From Actinomycetota bacterium (GTDB lineage Bacteria; Actinomycetota; Acidimicrobiia; Spongiisociales; ZC4RG35), in the NCBI GenBank assembly GCA_022615295.1, contig JAKEHF010000103.1, positions 1-14,098 on the forward strand: 14,098 bases of DNA, written 5' to 3'. Below are positions 1 through 7,390 of the stretch, one piece after another (position 1 is the first letter of the stretch; every line of letters starts with the position of its first letter). The notes under the pieces are model-generated. The model ran no database searches and was not told the DNA's origin. It saw only the letters and a list, made by a program, of their open reading frames with translations. The position numbers and the translations under genes are program-made.

Positions 1-302
1 CTTGCGAGGAGGTCCTTCTTCAGGGTCTCGTTCTCAGTAGCCGCCTCGATGACGATGTTGCGGTCGGCCAGGGCTTCGAGGTCGGTCCCCACCGTGATCC
101 GGCCCCTGATCTCTTCCCGCTCCTCGTCATTCAGCTTCCCTCGCTCGACGGCGCGGCTCAGCGACTTCTCGATGCGACCCAGGGCCGCCTCCGCCGCCGT
201 GGGGTCGATCTCGTGGACCCTGACCGGATAGCCGGCCCTGGCGGCCACCTCGGCGATCCCCGACCCCATGAGACCCCCACCTACCACACCGACACTGGTC
301 AC
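1..302 (-). CDS. 3-hydroxyacyl-CoA (3-hydroxybutyryl-CoA) dehydrogenase, N-terminal part, cut by window edge
   Basis: The first 100 residues of an NAD-dependent 3-hydroxyacyl-CoA dehydrogenase, which oxidises the 3-hydroxy group of an acyl-CoA in beta-oxidation or butyrate-type metabolism. The protein opens with a Rossmann fold: strand SVGVV followed by GGGLMGSGIAEVAA (residues 8-21, fitting GxGxxG), then a second strand ending HEIDP (30-34), a charged helix about 38-65, and VIEAATENE (84-92), matching the VIEA(V/I)xE segment of the family. The GTG start at 302-300 is chosen because GAGGAG lies 5 bases upstream and the Rossmann strand begins directly after it. The substrate-binding C-terminal domain lies beyond position 1, so chain-length specificity and any fusion cannot be judged. 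It is divergent from leuS. Family is clear; the exact substrate is inference. Confidence 0.88.
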   Translation of the reverse strand, partial: MTSVGVVGGGLMGSGIAEVAARAGYPVRVHEIDPTAAEAALGRIEKSLSRAVERGKLNDEEREEIRGRITVGTDLEALADRNIVIEAATENETLKKDLLA

Positions 303-346
303 GGCTGCTCCTCGAATAGCGGAAATACCATGATGGCACCAGCAGT

Positions 347-352
347 TACCCT
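347..352 (+). promoter_or_regulatory. Candidate -10 hexamer for leuS
   Basis: TACCCT fits the actinobacterial -10 pattern TAnnnT and ends 11 bases before the leuS ATG, so transcription would begin only a few bases from the start codon. No convincing -35 box is visible. No Shine-Dalgarno sequence precedes the ATG, which fits a very short leader. A single hexamer match is weak evidence. Confidence 0.25.
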
Positions 353-363
353 CCTCCCCGGAC

Positions 364-2784
364 ATGTCCTACGACCACAGGGCCATCGAAGCCAAATGGC
401 AGAAGCGTTGGGAGACGGAGTCGACGTTCGAGGTCACCGAGGACCCGACCCGGCCCAAGTTCTACAACGTCTGCATGTACCCCTACCCGTCAGGGGCCCT
501 TCACCAGGGCCACATCAGGAACTACACCTTCGGTGACCTGCTCACTCGCTATAAGACGATGCGGGGCTTCAACGTCTTGTCCCCGATGGGCTGGGACAGC
601 TTCGGTCTGCCCGCCGAGAACGCCGCCATCGAGAGTGGCGCCCACCCCCGAATCAACACCGAGAGCCAGATCGTCACCATGACCGCCCAGATCAAGGAGC
701 TGGGGTCGATGTACGACTGGACCCGGGAGCTGGCTTCCCATGACCCCGCCTTCTATCGCTGGGACCAGTGGCTGTTCCTGGAGCTGTGGGACAGAGGTCT
801 CGCCTACAAGGCAGAGGCTCCGGTCAACTGGTGTCCCAAGGATCAGACGGTGCTGGCCAATGAGCAGGTGATCGATGGTCTCTGCGAGAGGTGCGACACG
901 CCGGTGATCCGACGCAACCTGGCCCAATGGTTCTTCAAGATCACTGATTACTCCGATCGGCTCCTCGCCGACCTCGAGGTTCTCGAGGACTGGCCGGAGC
1001 GGGTCCGGACCATGCAGCGCAACTGGATCGGCCGCTCCGAAGGTGCCGTGTTCACCATCGAGATCGAGGGCGGCGGCTCCTTCGACGTGTTCACAACCCG
1101 CCCCGACACCATCTTTGGCATGACCTTCTGCGTCCTCGCCCCCGAGCACCCCCTCGTCGAGTGGCTGATCGCCGGGGGCGAGCACGAGGCCGCGGTCCGG
1201 GATTACGTAGCCGCCTCGGCTCGGATCTCCGAGCTCGAGCGTCTGGCAGAGGGGGGAAAGACCGGGGTGTTCACCGGGGTCTATGCCATCAACCCCGTCA
1301 ACGAGGCCCGGGTCCCCATCTACGTGGCCGACTACGTGCTCATGGGGTATGGGACCGGGGCCATCATGGCCGTTCCCGGACAGGACCAGCGGGACTGGGA
1401 GTTCGCCAGGATCCATGGCCTCGACATCATCCGCACCGTCGACCCGCCCGAGGACTGGGAGGGAGACGCCTATCTGGGTGACGGACCGACCATCAACTCG
1501 GGTCTCCTCGATGGTCTCTATCAGGACGATGCCAAGCGTCGCATCATTGAGTGGCTCGAGGAGCGGGGGATCGGGAAGGCCGAGGTCACCTATCGGCTTC
1601 GTGACTGGCTGATCTCACGTCAGCGTTACTGGGGTTGCCCCATACCGATGATCAACTGCCCGAACTGTGGTCTGGTCCCGGTGCCCAGGGACCAGCTCCC
1701 GGTGCTGCTCCCCGAGATCGAGGACTATCTCCCCAAGGGGATGTCGCCGCTCGCCGCCGATGAGGACTTCGTCAACACGACGTGTCCCCTGTGCGACGGC
1801 CCGGCACGGCGGGAGACCGACACGATGGACACCTTCGTCGACTCCTCCTGGTACTACTTTCGCTACGCCGACGCCCACAACGACGAGGCGATCTTCGACC
1901 CGGCCAAACCCGCTTACTGGATGCCCCTCGACCAGTACATCGGGGGCATCGAGCACGCCGTCCTCCATCTCCTCTATGCCCGGTTCATCACCAAGTTCCT
2001 CTACGACATCGGGCTGTCGACCGTGGAGGAGCCTTTCACGCGGCTCTTCACCCAGGGGATGATCACCCTGGGCGGGTCGAAGATGTCCAAGTCGAAAGGC
2101 AACGTCGTCGATCCGGTCGGTCTCTTCGCCAGCCACGGCGCCGACGCCCTCCGGCTCTTCCATCTCTTCATCGGCCCGCCGCCCGACGACACCGCCTGGA
2201 ACCCGAACGGTGTCGATGGCACCCGGCGCTTCCTCGAGAGGGTGTGGCGGACGGTTACCGAGGACCACATCTTCGCCGACCGCGCCGAGTCAGCGGAGGA
2301 CCGGGAGCTGATGGGTCTCGCCCACAGGACGGTGCGCAAGGTGACCGAGGACATCGATCGCTTCCACTTCAACACGGCGGTGCCGGCCCTGATGATCCTG
2401 AGCAACGCCCTTGCCGACTACGTCGCCGGATCCCCGCGCAAGGAGGTGTTCGACGGGGTGGTCACGACGTTGCTCCTGCTTCTGTCGCCGATGACGCCCC
2501 ATGTCGCCCATGAGCTCTGGGAGCGTCTCGGCTACGGATCGATGCTGGCCACCGAGCCCTGGCCCGACTGGGATGAGTCGCTGGCGCGTGAGGAGACAGT
2601 GACAATGGTGATCCAGGTCAACGGCAAGGTCAGAGACCGGATCAGCGTCTCCTCGGACATCGAACCCGGCGAGGCCGAACGTCTCGCCCTGGCCTCGGAG
2701 AAGGCACGGGCCTGGTTCGACGGCGGCCAGGTGGAGACCGTGGTCGCCAGACCGCCCCGTCTCGTCAACATCGTGGTCGGGTGA
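364..2784 (+). CDS. leuS: Leucyl-tRNA synthetase
   Basis: Class I aminoacyl-tRNA synthetase that charges tRNA-Leu with leucine in the cytoplasm. Visible motifs, in order: the HIGH signature as HQGH (residues 47-50); a first cysteine cluster (C157, C174, C177); the CP1 editing domain with the threonine-rich TTRPDT (244-249) and GTGAIMAVPGQDQRDW (330-345), whose D344 should correspond to the amino-group-binding aspartate; a second cluster of two CxxC pairs (C432/C435 and C474/C477); and KMSKS (573-577), followed by the helical anticodon-binding domain. The 806-residue length is close to Bacillus LeuRS (about 800) and shorter than the roughly 960-residue proteins of Streptomyces and mycobacteria. 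In the editing motif the usual PGHD or PAHD is PGQD here (Q340). No Shine-Dalgarno is evident before the ATG, but the N-terminus aligns well with the family. The stop overlaps the next start by 4 bases (GTGA). Confidence 0.98.
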   Translation: MSYDHRAIEAKWQKRWETESTFEVTEDPTRPKFYNVCMYPYPSGALHQGHIRNYTFGDLLTRYKTMRGFNVLSPMGWDSFGLPAENAAIESGAHPRINTESQIVTMTAQIKELGSMYDWTRELASHDPAFYRWDQWLFLELWDRGLAYKAEAPVNWCPKDQTVLANEQVIDGLCERCDTPVIRRNLAQWFFKITDYSDRLLADLEVLEDWPERVRTMQRNWIGRSEGAVFTIEIEGGGSFDVFTTRPDTIFGMTFCVLAPEHPLVEWLIAGGEHEAAVRDYVAASARISELERLAEGGKTGVFTGVYAINPVNEARVPIYVADYVLMGYGTGAIMAVPGQDQRDWEFARIHGLDIIRTVDPPEDWEGDAYLGDGPTINSGLLDGLYQDDAKRRIIEWLEERGIGKAEVTYRLRDWLISRQRYWGCPIPMINCPNCGLVPVPRDQLPVLLPEIEDYLPKGMSPLAADEDFVNTTCPLCDGPARRETDTMDTFVDSSWYYFRYADAHNDEAIFDPAKPAYWMPLDQYIGGIEHAVLHLLYARFITKFLYDIGLSTVEEPFTRLFTQGMITLGGSKMSKSKGNVVDPVGLFASHGADALRLFHLFIGPPPDDTAWNPNGVDGTRRFLERVWRTVTEDHIFADRAESAEDRELMGLAHRTVRKVTEDIDRFHFNTAVPALMILSNALADYVAGSPRKEVFDGVVTTLLLLLSPMTPHVAHELWERLGYGSMLATEPWPDWDESLAREETVTMVIQVNGKVRDRISVSSDIEPGEAERLALASEKARAWFDGGQVETVVARPPRLVNIVVG

Positions 2785-3173
2785 ACGTCGGCCGCATCCT
2801 CGCCGACGCCGGCTACGACAGCGAGGAGTTGCGTGCGGAGCTTCATCCGGTGGTCATCGAAAAGGTCAAGGTGATGCCCGCATCACGTCTCGTGCGTGCG
2901 TTGTGGGGCAGCGACATCTCGGCGATGACGTTGGGGAGATTGGTCCTTGTCGCTCCCGCGGCCCTCAGCGGCGATCGCAAGACCCTGGGTCGTCTCATGG
3001 TCCACGAGCTGGTCCACGTGCGGCAGTGGACCGACTACGGAGTCGTCGGGTTCCTCCGTCGCTACCTCGGCGACTATCTCCGTGGCCGTCGCCAGGGGGC
3101 CGGCCACCGTCTCGCCTACCGGGCGATCCGTCTCGAGGCCGAGGCTCGCTCCGTTACCGCACGGTTCACCTGA
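2781..3173 (+). CDS. Small putative zinc metallopeptidase (HExxH, DUF4157-like)
   Basis: A 130-residue protein with HELVH at 75-79 inside VHELVHVRQW, which resembles the zinc-binding helix of the DUF4157 family (typically HELxHVxQ). A later helix, IRLEAEAR (116-123), supplies glutamates E119 and E121 that could be the third zinc ligand of a gluzincin. There is no signal peptide, membrane segment or second domain, so it is a minimal peptidase core that appears cytoplasmic. The GTG start at 2781 shares GTGA with the leuS stop, implying translation coupled to leuS. Its stop directly abuts the stop of the opposing ppk2. I do not know a substrate; proteolysis is inferred only from the motif. It could equally be a non-catalytic metal-binding fold. 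Confidence 0.75.
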   Translation: MNVGRILADAGYDSEELRAELHPVVIEKVKVMPASRLVRALWGSDISAMTLGRLVLVAPAALSGDRKTLGRLMVHELVHVRQWTDYGVVGFLRRYLGDYLRGRRQGAGHRLAYRAIRLEAEARSVTARFT

Positions 3174-3986
3174 TCACTGCACGACGACGTCATCGAGCCC
3201 TGGCTCCGGCGGGGGGAGACGTGGGTCCATCTGCTCGAGGGTGCGGACGAGGATGCTGGAAACCACCAGGTTGCGGTACCACTTCCGGTCGCCAGGCACC
3301 ACGTACCAGGGTGCGTACTCGGTGGAGGTCTGGGTTACGGCTTCCTCGTAGGCGGTTTGGAACGGATCCCAGAGGCGGCGGTCGTCGAGATCGCCACGGC
3401 GGAACTTCCAACGCTTCTCGGGGTCGTCGAGTCTCTTCTGGAGACGCACCCTCTGCTCCTCCTTTGAGATATTGATGAACACCTTGACGATCACGGTCCC
3501 CTCGTCGGCCAGCATCCTCTCGAACTGACGAATGTGCTCGAACCGTCGAGCCCATCTCTCCTCGGGCACCAGCCCGCGCACTCGAACCACGATCACGTCC
3601 TCGTAGTGCGACCTGTTGAAGATGGTGATCGTGCCCCGCTCCGGGGTGCGGAGGTGGACCCTCCACAGGTAGTCATGGGCGAGCTCCAGCTCGGTGGGGG
3701 CACCAAACGACCACACCCTCACTCCCTGGGGATTGACACCACTGAACACGTGGCGGATCGTGCCGTCCTTGCCCCCGGTATCCATCGCCTGGAGCACGAC
3801 CAGCACCGCCCTCTGGCCCTCGGCCCAGAGATGACGCTGCAGCTCGGCGAGACGGGTCGTCATGGCTCCAAGGGCGCTCCTGCCCTCGTGCTTCCCCCCT
3901 TCGAAACCGATGCGCGCTGCGGGGTCGTGGTCGGCGAGACGGAAGGGCCGTTCGGTGCCCACAAGAAAGGGCGTCGTGTCGAGCAT
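3174..3986 (-). CDS. ppk2: Polyphosphate kinase 2, class III-like (polyphosphate:nucleotide phosphotransferase)
   Basis: Transfers phosphate from inorganic polyphosphate to nucleotides. The sequence closely resembles, from memory, the class III enzyme of Meiothermus ruber, which phosphorylates AMP and ADP. Numbered from the ATG at 3986 (270 residues): Walker A MDTGGKDGT (68-76), GVNPQGVRVWSFGAPT (83-98), Walker B region NRSHYEDV (124-131), arginine-rich lid LDDPEKRWKFRRGD (186-199) and STEYAPWYVVP (221-231), all typical. A GTG three codons upstream (3995) would also work. I prefer the ATG because TAGGGT, a -10-like hexamer, ends 7 bases before it, suggesting a leaderless message, and would overlap the GTG. 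Divergent from comEA and convergent with the small metallopeptidase. Class III assignment is by sequence resemblance; AMP versus ADP preference is not proven here. Confidence 0.93.
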   Translation of the reverse strand: MLDTTPFLVGTERPFRLADHDPAARIGFEGGKHEGRSALGAMTTRLAELQRHLWAEGQRAVLVVLQAMDTGGKDGTIRHVFSGVNPQGVRVWSFGAPTELELAHDYLWRVHLRTPERGTITIFNRSHYEDVIVVRVRGLVPEERWARRFEHIRQFERMLADEGTVIVKVFINISKEEQRVRLQKRLDDPEKRWKFRRGDLDDRRLWDPFQTAYEEAVTQTSTEYAPWYVVPGDRKWYRNLVVSSILVRTLEQMDPRLPPPEPGLDDVVVQ

Positions 3987-3993
3987 CCAGGCC

Positions 3994-3999
3994 ACCCTA
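3994..3999 (-). promoter_or_regulatory. Candidate -10 hexamer for ppk2
   Basis: Read on the minus strand, TAGGGT (TAnnnT) ends 7 bases upstream of the ppk2 ATG at 3986, the spacing expected for a transcript starting at or next to the start codon. No good -35 element is found 16-19 bases further upstream. This hexamer overlaps the alternative GTG start, which would then not be transcribed from this site. Confidence 0.35.
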
Positions 4000-4003
4000 G
4001 GGG

Positions 4004-4032
4004 TTCAAACGCTGGTGCCGGTGCGCTAGGTA
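4004..4032 (+). promoter_or_regulatory. Candidate promoter of the comEA-holA run, leaderless
   Basis: TTCAAA (4004-4009) and TAGGTA (4027-4032) are separated by 17 bases, the ideal spacing of a housekeeping sigma promoter. The comEA ATG begins 6 bases after the second hexamer and has no Shine-Dalgarno sequence, so transcription would begin at the ATG itself. The -10 lacks the conserved final T in the best register. It lies within the short gap that also holds the ppk2 control region. Confidence 0.4.
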
Positions 4033-4038
4033 TCGGTC

Positions 4039-4587
4039 ATGGGGGAGACGAATCGTCGCCGGACAGCACTCTTCATGATCGTCGCCGGTGCCGGACTCGG
4101 TGTGGTGGTCGGTATCGGGCAACGGGAGCCCCCGCCGACCGGGCCCGTCCCGGAAGTCGTGATCCCGCCGACGATGATCGAGGTCCACGTCGGGGGTTGG
4201 GTGATGTCGCCGGGCGTGGTGTCGCTGCGTCAGGGGTCGATCCTCGCCGACGCGGTGATGGCCGCCGGTGGTTTCAAACCCGGGGCGACGACCGAGGCGG
4301 TCAACCTGGCTGCACCCCTAAGTGATGGCCAGCAGATCATCGTCCCCGGCCCGTCGTCCTCGGATCCCGTGGGAAGTGGTGGCACCGATGACGGTCGAAT
4401 CTCGCTCAACACGGCGACGACGGACGAGCTCGAAGGGCTTCCCGGTGTGGGCCCGGTCCTCGCCGAGCGGATCGTCGCCTATCGAGAGCAGAACGGCCCC
4501 TTCACCGTTGTCGAGGACCTCCTCGGGGTGTCGGGGATCGGGGAGGCGAAGCTGGCCACTATCCGTGACCTCGTCACCGTGCCTTGA
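4039..4587 (+). CDS. comEA: Competence protein ComEA (DNA receptor)
   Basis: Membrane-anchored DNA-binding protein that receives double-stranded DNA at the cell surface and hands it to the ComEC channel during natural transformation. The 182 residues show an arginine-flanked N-terminal membrane anchor (about 9-27), a proline-rich linker (31-44), an SLBB domain (about 47-103, containing VGGWVMSPGVV), a polar linker, and a C-terminal helix-hairpin-helix pair: LNTATTDELEGLPGVGPVLA (123-142) and VSGIGEAKLATI (164-175). LPGVG and VSGIG are the DNA-contacting hairpins. Size and domain order match ComEA of Gram-positive bacteria. The ATG is chosen for the membrane anchor directly after it and the upstream promoter-like elements. 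Its stop overlaps the comEC TTG start by four bases (TTGA). Other competence or pilus genes are not in the window, so actual competence is unproven. Confidence 0.95.
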   Translation: MGETNRRRTALFMIVAGAGLGVVVGIGQREPPPTGPVPEVVIPPTMIEVHVGGWVMSPGVVSLRQGSILADAVMAAGGFKPGATTEAVNLAAPLSDGQQIIVPGPSSSDPVGSGGTDDGRISLNTATTDELEGLPGVGPVLAERIVAYREQNGPFTVVEDLLGVSGIGEAKLATIRDLVTVP

Positions 4588-6578
4588 GACCACTCCATCC
4601 CGCCTTGCCTCCACCGGTGTCCTGGCCATGGCTCGTGGTGACGGCGACCGTCTGGCTGCTGATCGGGGTGCTCGGGGAGGAGCCTCCACCCACATCGCTG
4701 CCTGCCGGGCCGGCTGTGGTAGAGGGAGACCTGCTCACTGGTGAGATCACCGGGCCTTACGGATCCTGGGCCCTGCTCGACACGGGTCAGAGCCGTCTCC
4801 TCCTCGACCTAGGGTCCCCGGCCGGTCTCGTCTCCGGGTCGACGGTCAGGGTCGAGGGGACCTCCGACGGCGTCCCCGGAACCCTGGGCTCGGCGCGGTA
4901 CGGGTCGACTCTCAACGTCGAGTCGGTGGTGACCATGGACGAAAGTCCTCTCATCGGGGCCGGCACCGCGGTGCGTGACCATGTGCTCCGCCGTCTCCAA
5001 CCCCTCGCGGGGAGTCGTGCCCTACTCGCCGGATTCCTCATCGGCGACACAAGCGGCCTCGACCCCTCTGACACCGAGGCGATGCGTCTGTCGGGTTTGT
5101 CCCATTTCGTCGCCGTGAGCGGGTCCAACATTGCCCTCTTCCTCGGGCTCCTCGCCGTCGTCGCCGGGCCGCTCGCCTGGACGCCCCGGAGACGGGCGGT
5201 GATCGGGCTCCTTGGTCTTCCCGTCTATGCCGCGGCAACCCGTTTCGAGCCTTCGGTGATGAGAGCCTCGATGATGGCCGGGCTGGTCCTCGTCGGTCGG
5301 CTCCTCGGTCTCTTGCTCGAGGCGTGGCAGCTCCTGGCGTTGGCCGTCCTCATCCTCATCGTGGTCGACCCCGACCTCATCGGCAGCGTGGGGTTCCAGC
5401 TGTCGGTGGCGGCTACTGCCGGCGTCCTGGTCGGGGGGAGATGGCCGGTGCCAAGGGGGTTGCCTGCAAGGGCGCTGGCTGTCACCACCGGGGCCCAGCT
5501 GGCCGTGGCCCCCCTCCTTCTCGGCCACTTCGGCCAAGTGCCCCTTCTCTCGCCGCTGGTGAACCTGGTGGCTGCCCCCCTGGTGGCCACGGCGACAGTG
5601 ACGGCCGCCGTAGGAGTGGCCGGGCTGACGCCCCTGACCGCAGTCGCGGAGGCCGTCGCCGGGATGGTCCTCGGTTTGGCCAGGGGCGCCTCGACTTGGC
5701 CACAGATCGGGGCCCTCTCCTTCGCGGTGACCCTGGGCGCCGTCGCCGTCGGCATGCGGTGGAGGGTCCCCCGTCTCGTCTTGGTGGTGGTCGCTGCAGC
5801 CCTCGTCGTGGTCCGGGTGGTCGGGCCGGGGGCAGGGGGCCTACCCAACCCTGGGGTCGTGGTGCTCGACGTCGGTCAGGGCGATGCCATCTTGCTCAAC
5901 GGTGGCGATGGGAGATACGCCCTCGTCGACGGGGGCCCCGACCCGGTCACCCTGGTCCAGAAGCTGCGTGAGTACGGGGTGGTCACCCTCGACTTGGTCG
6001 TCATGACCCATGTCCACGCCGACCACCTCACCGGTCTGCTCGGGGTGGTGGGGCGCTACCCCGTGGGCGAGGCGTGGCAGGCATTCGACCCTCATCGGAC
6101 CGAGACGTCCGACGAGCTTCTCTCCGCTCTTCGACGCTGGGGAGTCCCCGTGCACGAAGTTGGCCCGGGTCTGACGACGGTGCTCGGCTCTCTCGAGGTG
6201 CGGGTCCTCGGCCCGCTGCGCCGCTACAAATCGCCCAACGATCAATCCGTCGTGCTCGAGGTGAGGGGGCCGGGGGCGACGATGCTGCTCACCGGTGACA
6301 TCGAGCTAAGCGCCCAAAGCGAGTTGGCCGGGCTCCATACCGACGTGCTCAAGGTGCCCCATCAGGGAGGTGGGACTTCTGACACGGAGTGGCTGGCAGC
6401 AGTGGACGCCGAGCTGGCGGTGATCTCGGTGGGCGAGAACAGCTTCGGCCATCCCGTCGACTGGGTGATCGAGACGCTCGAGGGCTCGGGGGCCCGTGTC
6501 CTCCGCACCGACCGGGACGGAGACGTTGTGGTGGATCTCTCGGAGCCGCCGTCGCCCCCACCTACGCTGAGGCCGTGA
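4584..6578 (+). CDS. comEC: Competence protein ComEC (DNA uptake channel with metallo-beta-lactamase domain)
   Basis: Polytopic membrane protein that forms the channel for single-stranded DNA entering the cell. Of 664 residues, the N-terminus carries a membrane helix (about 13-31) and a beta-rich OB-like segment (about 45-117). The Competence domain starts near 130 with GDTSGL (154-159) and SHFVAVSGSNIAL (173-185), continuing through repeated hydrophobic helices to about 412. The C-terminal metallo-beta-lactamase domain begins with DVGQGD (429-434) and has the metal site HVHADH (476-481), TGD (570-572), PHQGGG (592-597) and SFGHP (620-624). All expected metal ligands appear present, consistent with the nuclease role proposed for this domain in degrading the non-transported strand. 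The TTG start overlaps the comEA stop and gives a plausible N-terminus. The stop overlaps the next gene's GTG (GTGA). Confidence 0.96.
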   Translation: MRPLHPALPPPVSWPWLVVTATVWLLIGVLGEEPPPTSLPAGPAVVEGDLLTGEITGPYGSWALLDTGQSRLLLDLGSPAGLVSGSTVRVEGTSDGVPGTLGSARYGSTLNVESVVTMDESPLIGAGTAVRDHVLRRLQPLAGSRALLAGFLIGDTSGLDPSDTEAMRLSGLSHFVAVSGSNIALFLGLLAVVAGPLAWTPRRRAVIGLLGLPVYAAATRFEPSVMRASMMAGLVLVGRLLGLLLEAWQLLALAVLILIVVDPDLIGSVGFQLSVAATAGVLVGGRWPVPRGLPARALAVTTGAQLAVAPLLLGHFGQVPLLSPLVNLVAAPLVATATVTAAVGVAGLTPLTAVAEAVAGMVLGLARGASTWPQIGALSFAVTLGAVAVGMRWRVPRLVLVVVAAALVVVRVVGPGAGGLPNPGVVVLDVGQGDAILLNGGDGRYALVDGGPDPVTLVQKLREYGVVTLDLVVMTHVHADHLTGLLGVVGRYPVGEAWQAFDPHRTETSDELLSALRRWGVPVHEVGPGLTTVLGSLEVRVLGPLRRYKSPNDQSVVLEVRGPGATMLLTGDIELSAQSELAGLHTDVLKVPHQGGGTSDTEWLAAVDAELAVISVGENSFGHPVDWVIETLEGSGARVLRTDRDGDVVVDLSEPPSPPPTLRP

Positions 6579-7390
6579 CGGGTTCGATCCGTGTCGGTGG
6601 GGTAGAACTGACCCTCGGTGACGTCACCCATGTCATGGGGGTGATCAACACCTCGCCGGAGTCGAAGAACCTGCCCACGGTGGCCCGGTCTGTCGACGAG
6701 GCCCTTCTCATGGCCGATCGCTACCGGTCTTGGGGAGCGTCGCTGATCGACGTAGGCGGTCAGTCATCGCATTACGACAACCCGACCATAGAGACCGCCG
6801 ACGAGATCTCACGTGTGGTCCCGGTGATCGAGGCCCTCACTGTCGAGGGCCATCTCGTGGCGATAGACACCTGGAAGGCGGAGGTGGCCGAGGCCGCCAT
6901 CGCCGCCGGAGCCGTCATCGTCAACGACACCGGTGGTCTCAAAGACCCTGACATGCGTCGCGTCGTGGCTGAAGGTGGTGTGGCGGCGGTGGCCGTCTGG
7001 GTCGAGGGGGCCCACCCCCACGACGTGGACGTGGTCGAGATCAGACCCGACAAGGCGGAGGAGACGGCGGCGCGGTTCTCGGTGCTGCTCGCCGACCTGG
7101 CCGCCGAGGGCATCAACAACGTGATCATCGATCCCGGGATCGCCCTCAACTACCGGGGTGACTACGAGGCCTACACCCGCATGCAACTGGAGGTGATCGC
7201 CGCCTCGGACCATCTCCATGCTCTTGGCAAACCCGTCCTCATACCTATCCCGAGAAAGCGGGACGGCCATCGAGTGGCCGCCTACATCTCCCTCGCCCTG
7301 GAGCACCGTGCCGACATCATCAGGGTCCACGACGTGGCGATGGCCTGCGATCTGGCCCGGCTTTTTGGTCGGGCACGACGACTACCTTGA
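6575..7390 (+). CDS. Dihydropteroate synthase-like (pterin-binding TIM barrel) protein
   Basis: A 271-residue homologue of dihydropteroate synthase (FolP), which joins a pterin pyrophosphate to p-aminobenzoate in folate synthesis. Pterin-pocket residues are retained: IDT (97-99), VNDT (116-119), IDPG (185-188), PRK (226-228) and RVHDV (250-254). The substrate loops differ from typical FolP: loop 1, normally NVTPDSFSDGG, starts NTSPESKN (25-32), and the usual GGESTRPG is GGQSSHYD (61-68), losing the conserved Thr-Arg pair. The MHxxG segment is replaced by VWVEGAHPHD (141-150). So this may be a divergent DHPS, a FolP2-like paralogue, or another pterin-binding enzyme; I therefore give no symbol. 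The GTG start at 6575 shares GTGA with the comEC stop. The 3' end overlaps the proposed holA start by 26 bases. Confidence 0.85.
   Translation: MTGSIRVGGVELTLGDVTHVMGVINTSPESKNLPTVARSVDEALLMADRYRSWGASLIDVGGQSSHYDNPTIETADEISRVVPVIEALTVEGHLVAIDTWKAEVAEAAIAAGAVIVNDTGGLKDPDMRRVVAEGGVAAVAVWVEGAHPHDVDVVEIRPDKAEETAARFSVLLADLAAEGINNVIIDPGIALNYRGDYEAYTRMQLEVIAASDHLHALGKPVLIPIPRKRDGHRVAAYISLALEHRADIIRVHDVAMACDLARLFGRARRLP

Noticed and set aside
327..337. Small dyad CCATGATGG in the gap between the dehydrogenase and leuS, considered as an operator
   Set aside because: Only four base pairs around one central base; expected often by chance and no partner site is seen.
213..536. Plus-strand frame spanning the gap before leuS, with ATGATG at 330-335
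   Set aside because: It reads into leuS out of frame, has no recognisable protein features, and cannot act as a short leader because it ends well inside leuS.
490..1416. 308-codon open frame antisense to leuS
   Set aside because: It lies wholly inside leuS, its composition mirrors the codon bias of leuS, and it shows no motif. It is a frame left open by high GC.
4787..5848. Several long overlapping frames antisense to comEC
   Set aside because: They are rich in Arg, Pro, Ala and Gly with no domain. ComEC is supported by both its membrane domain and its metal-site motifs.
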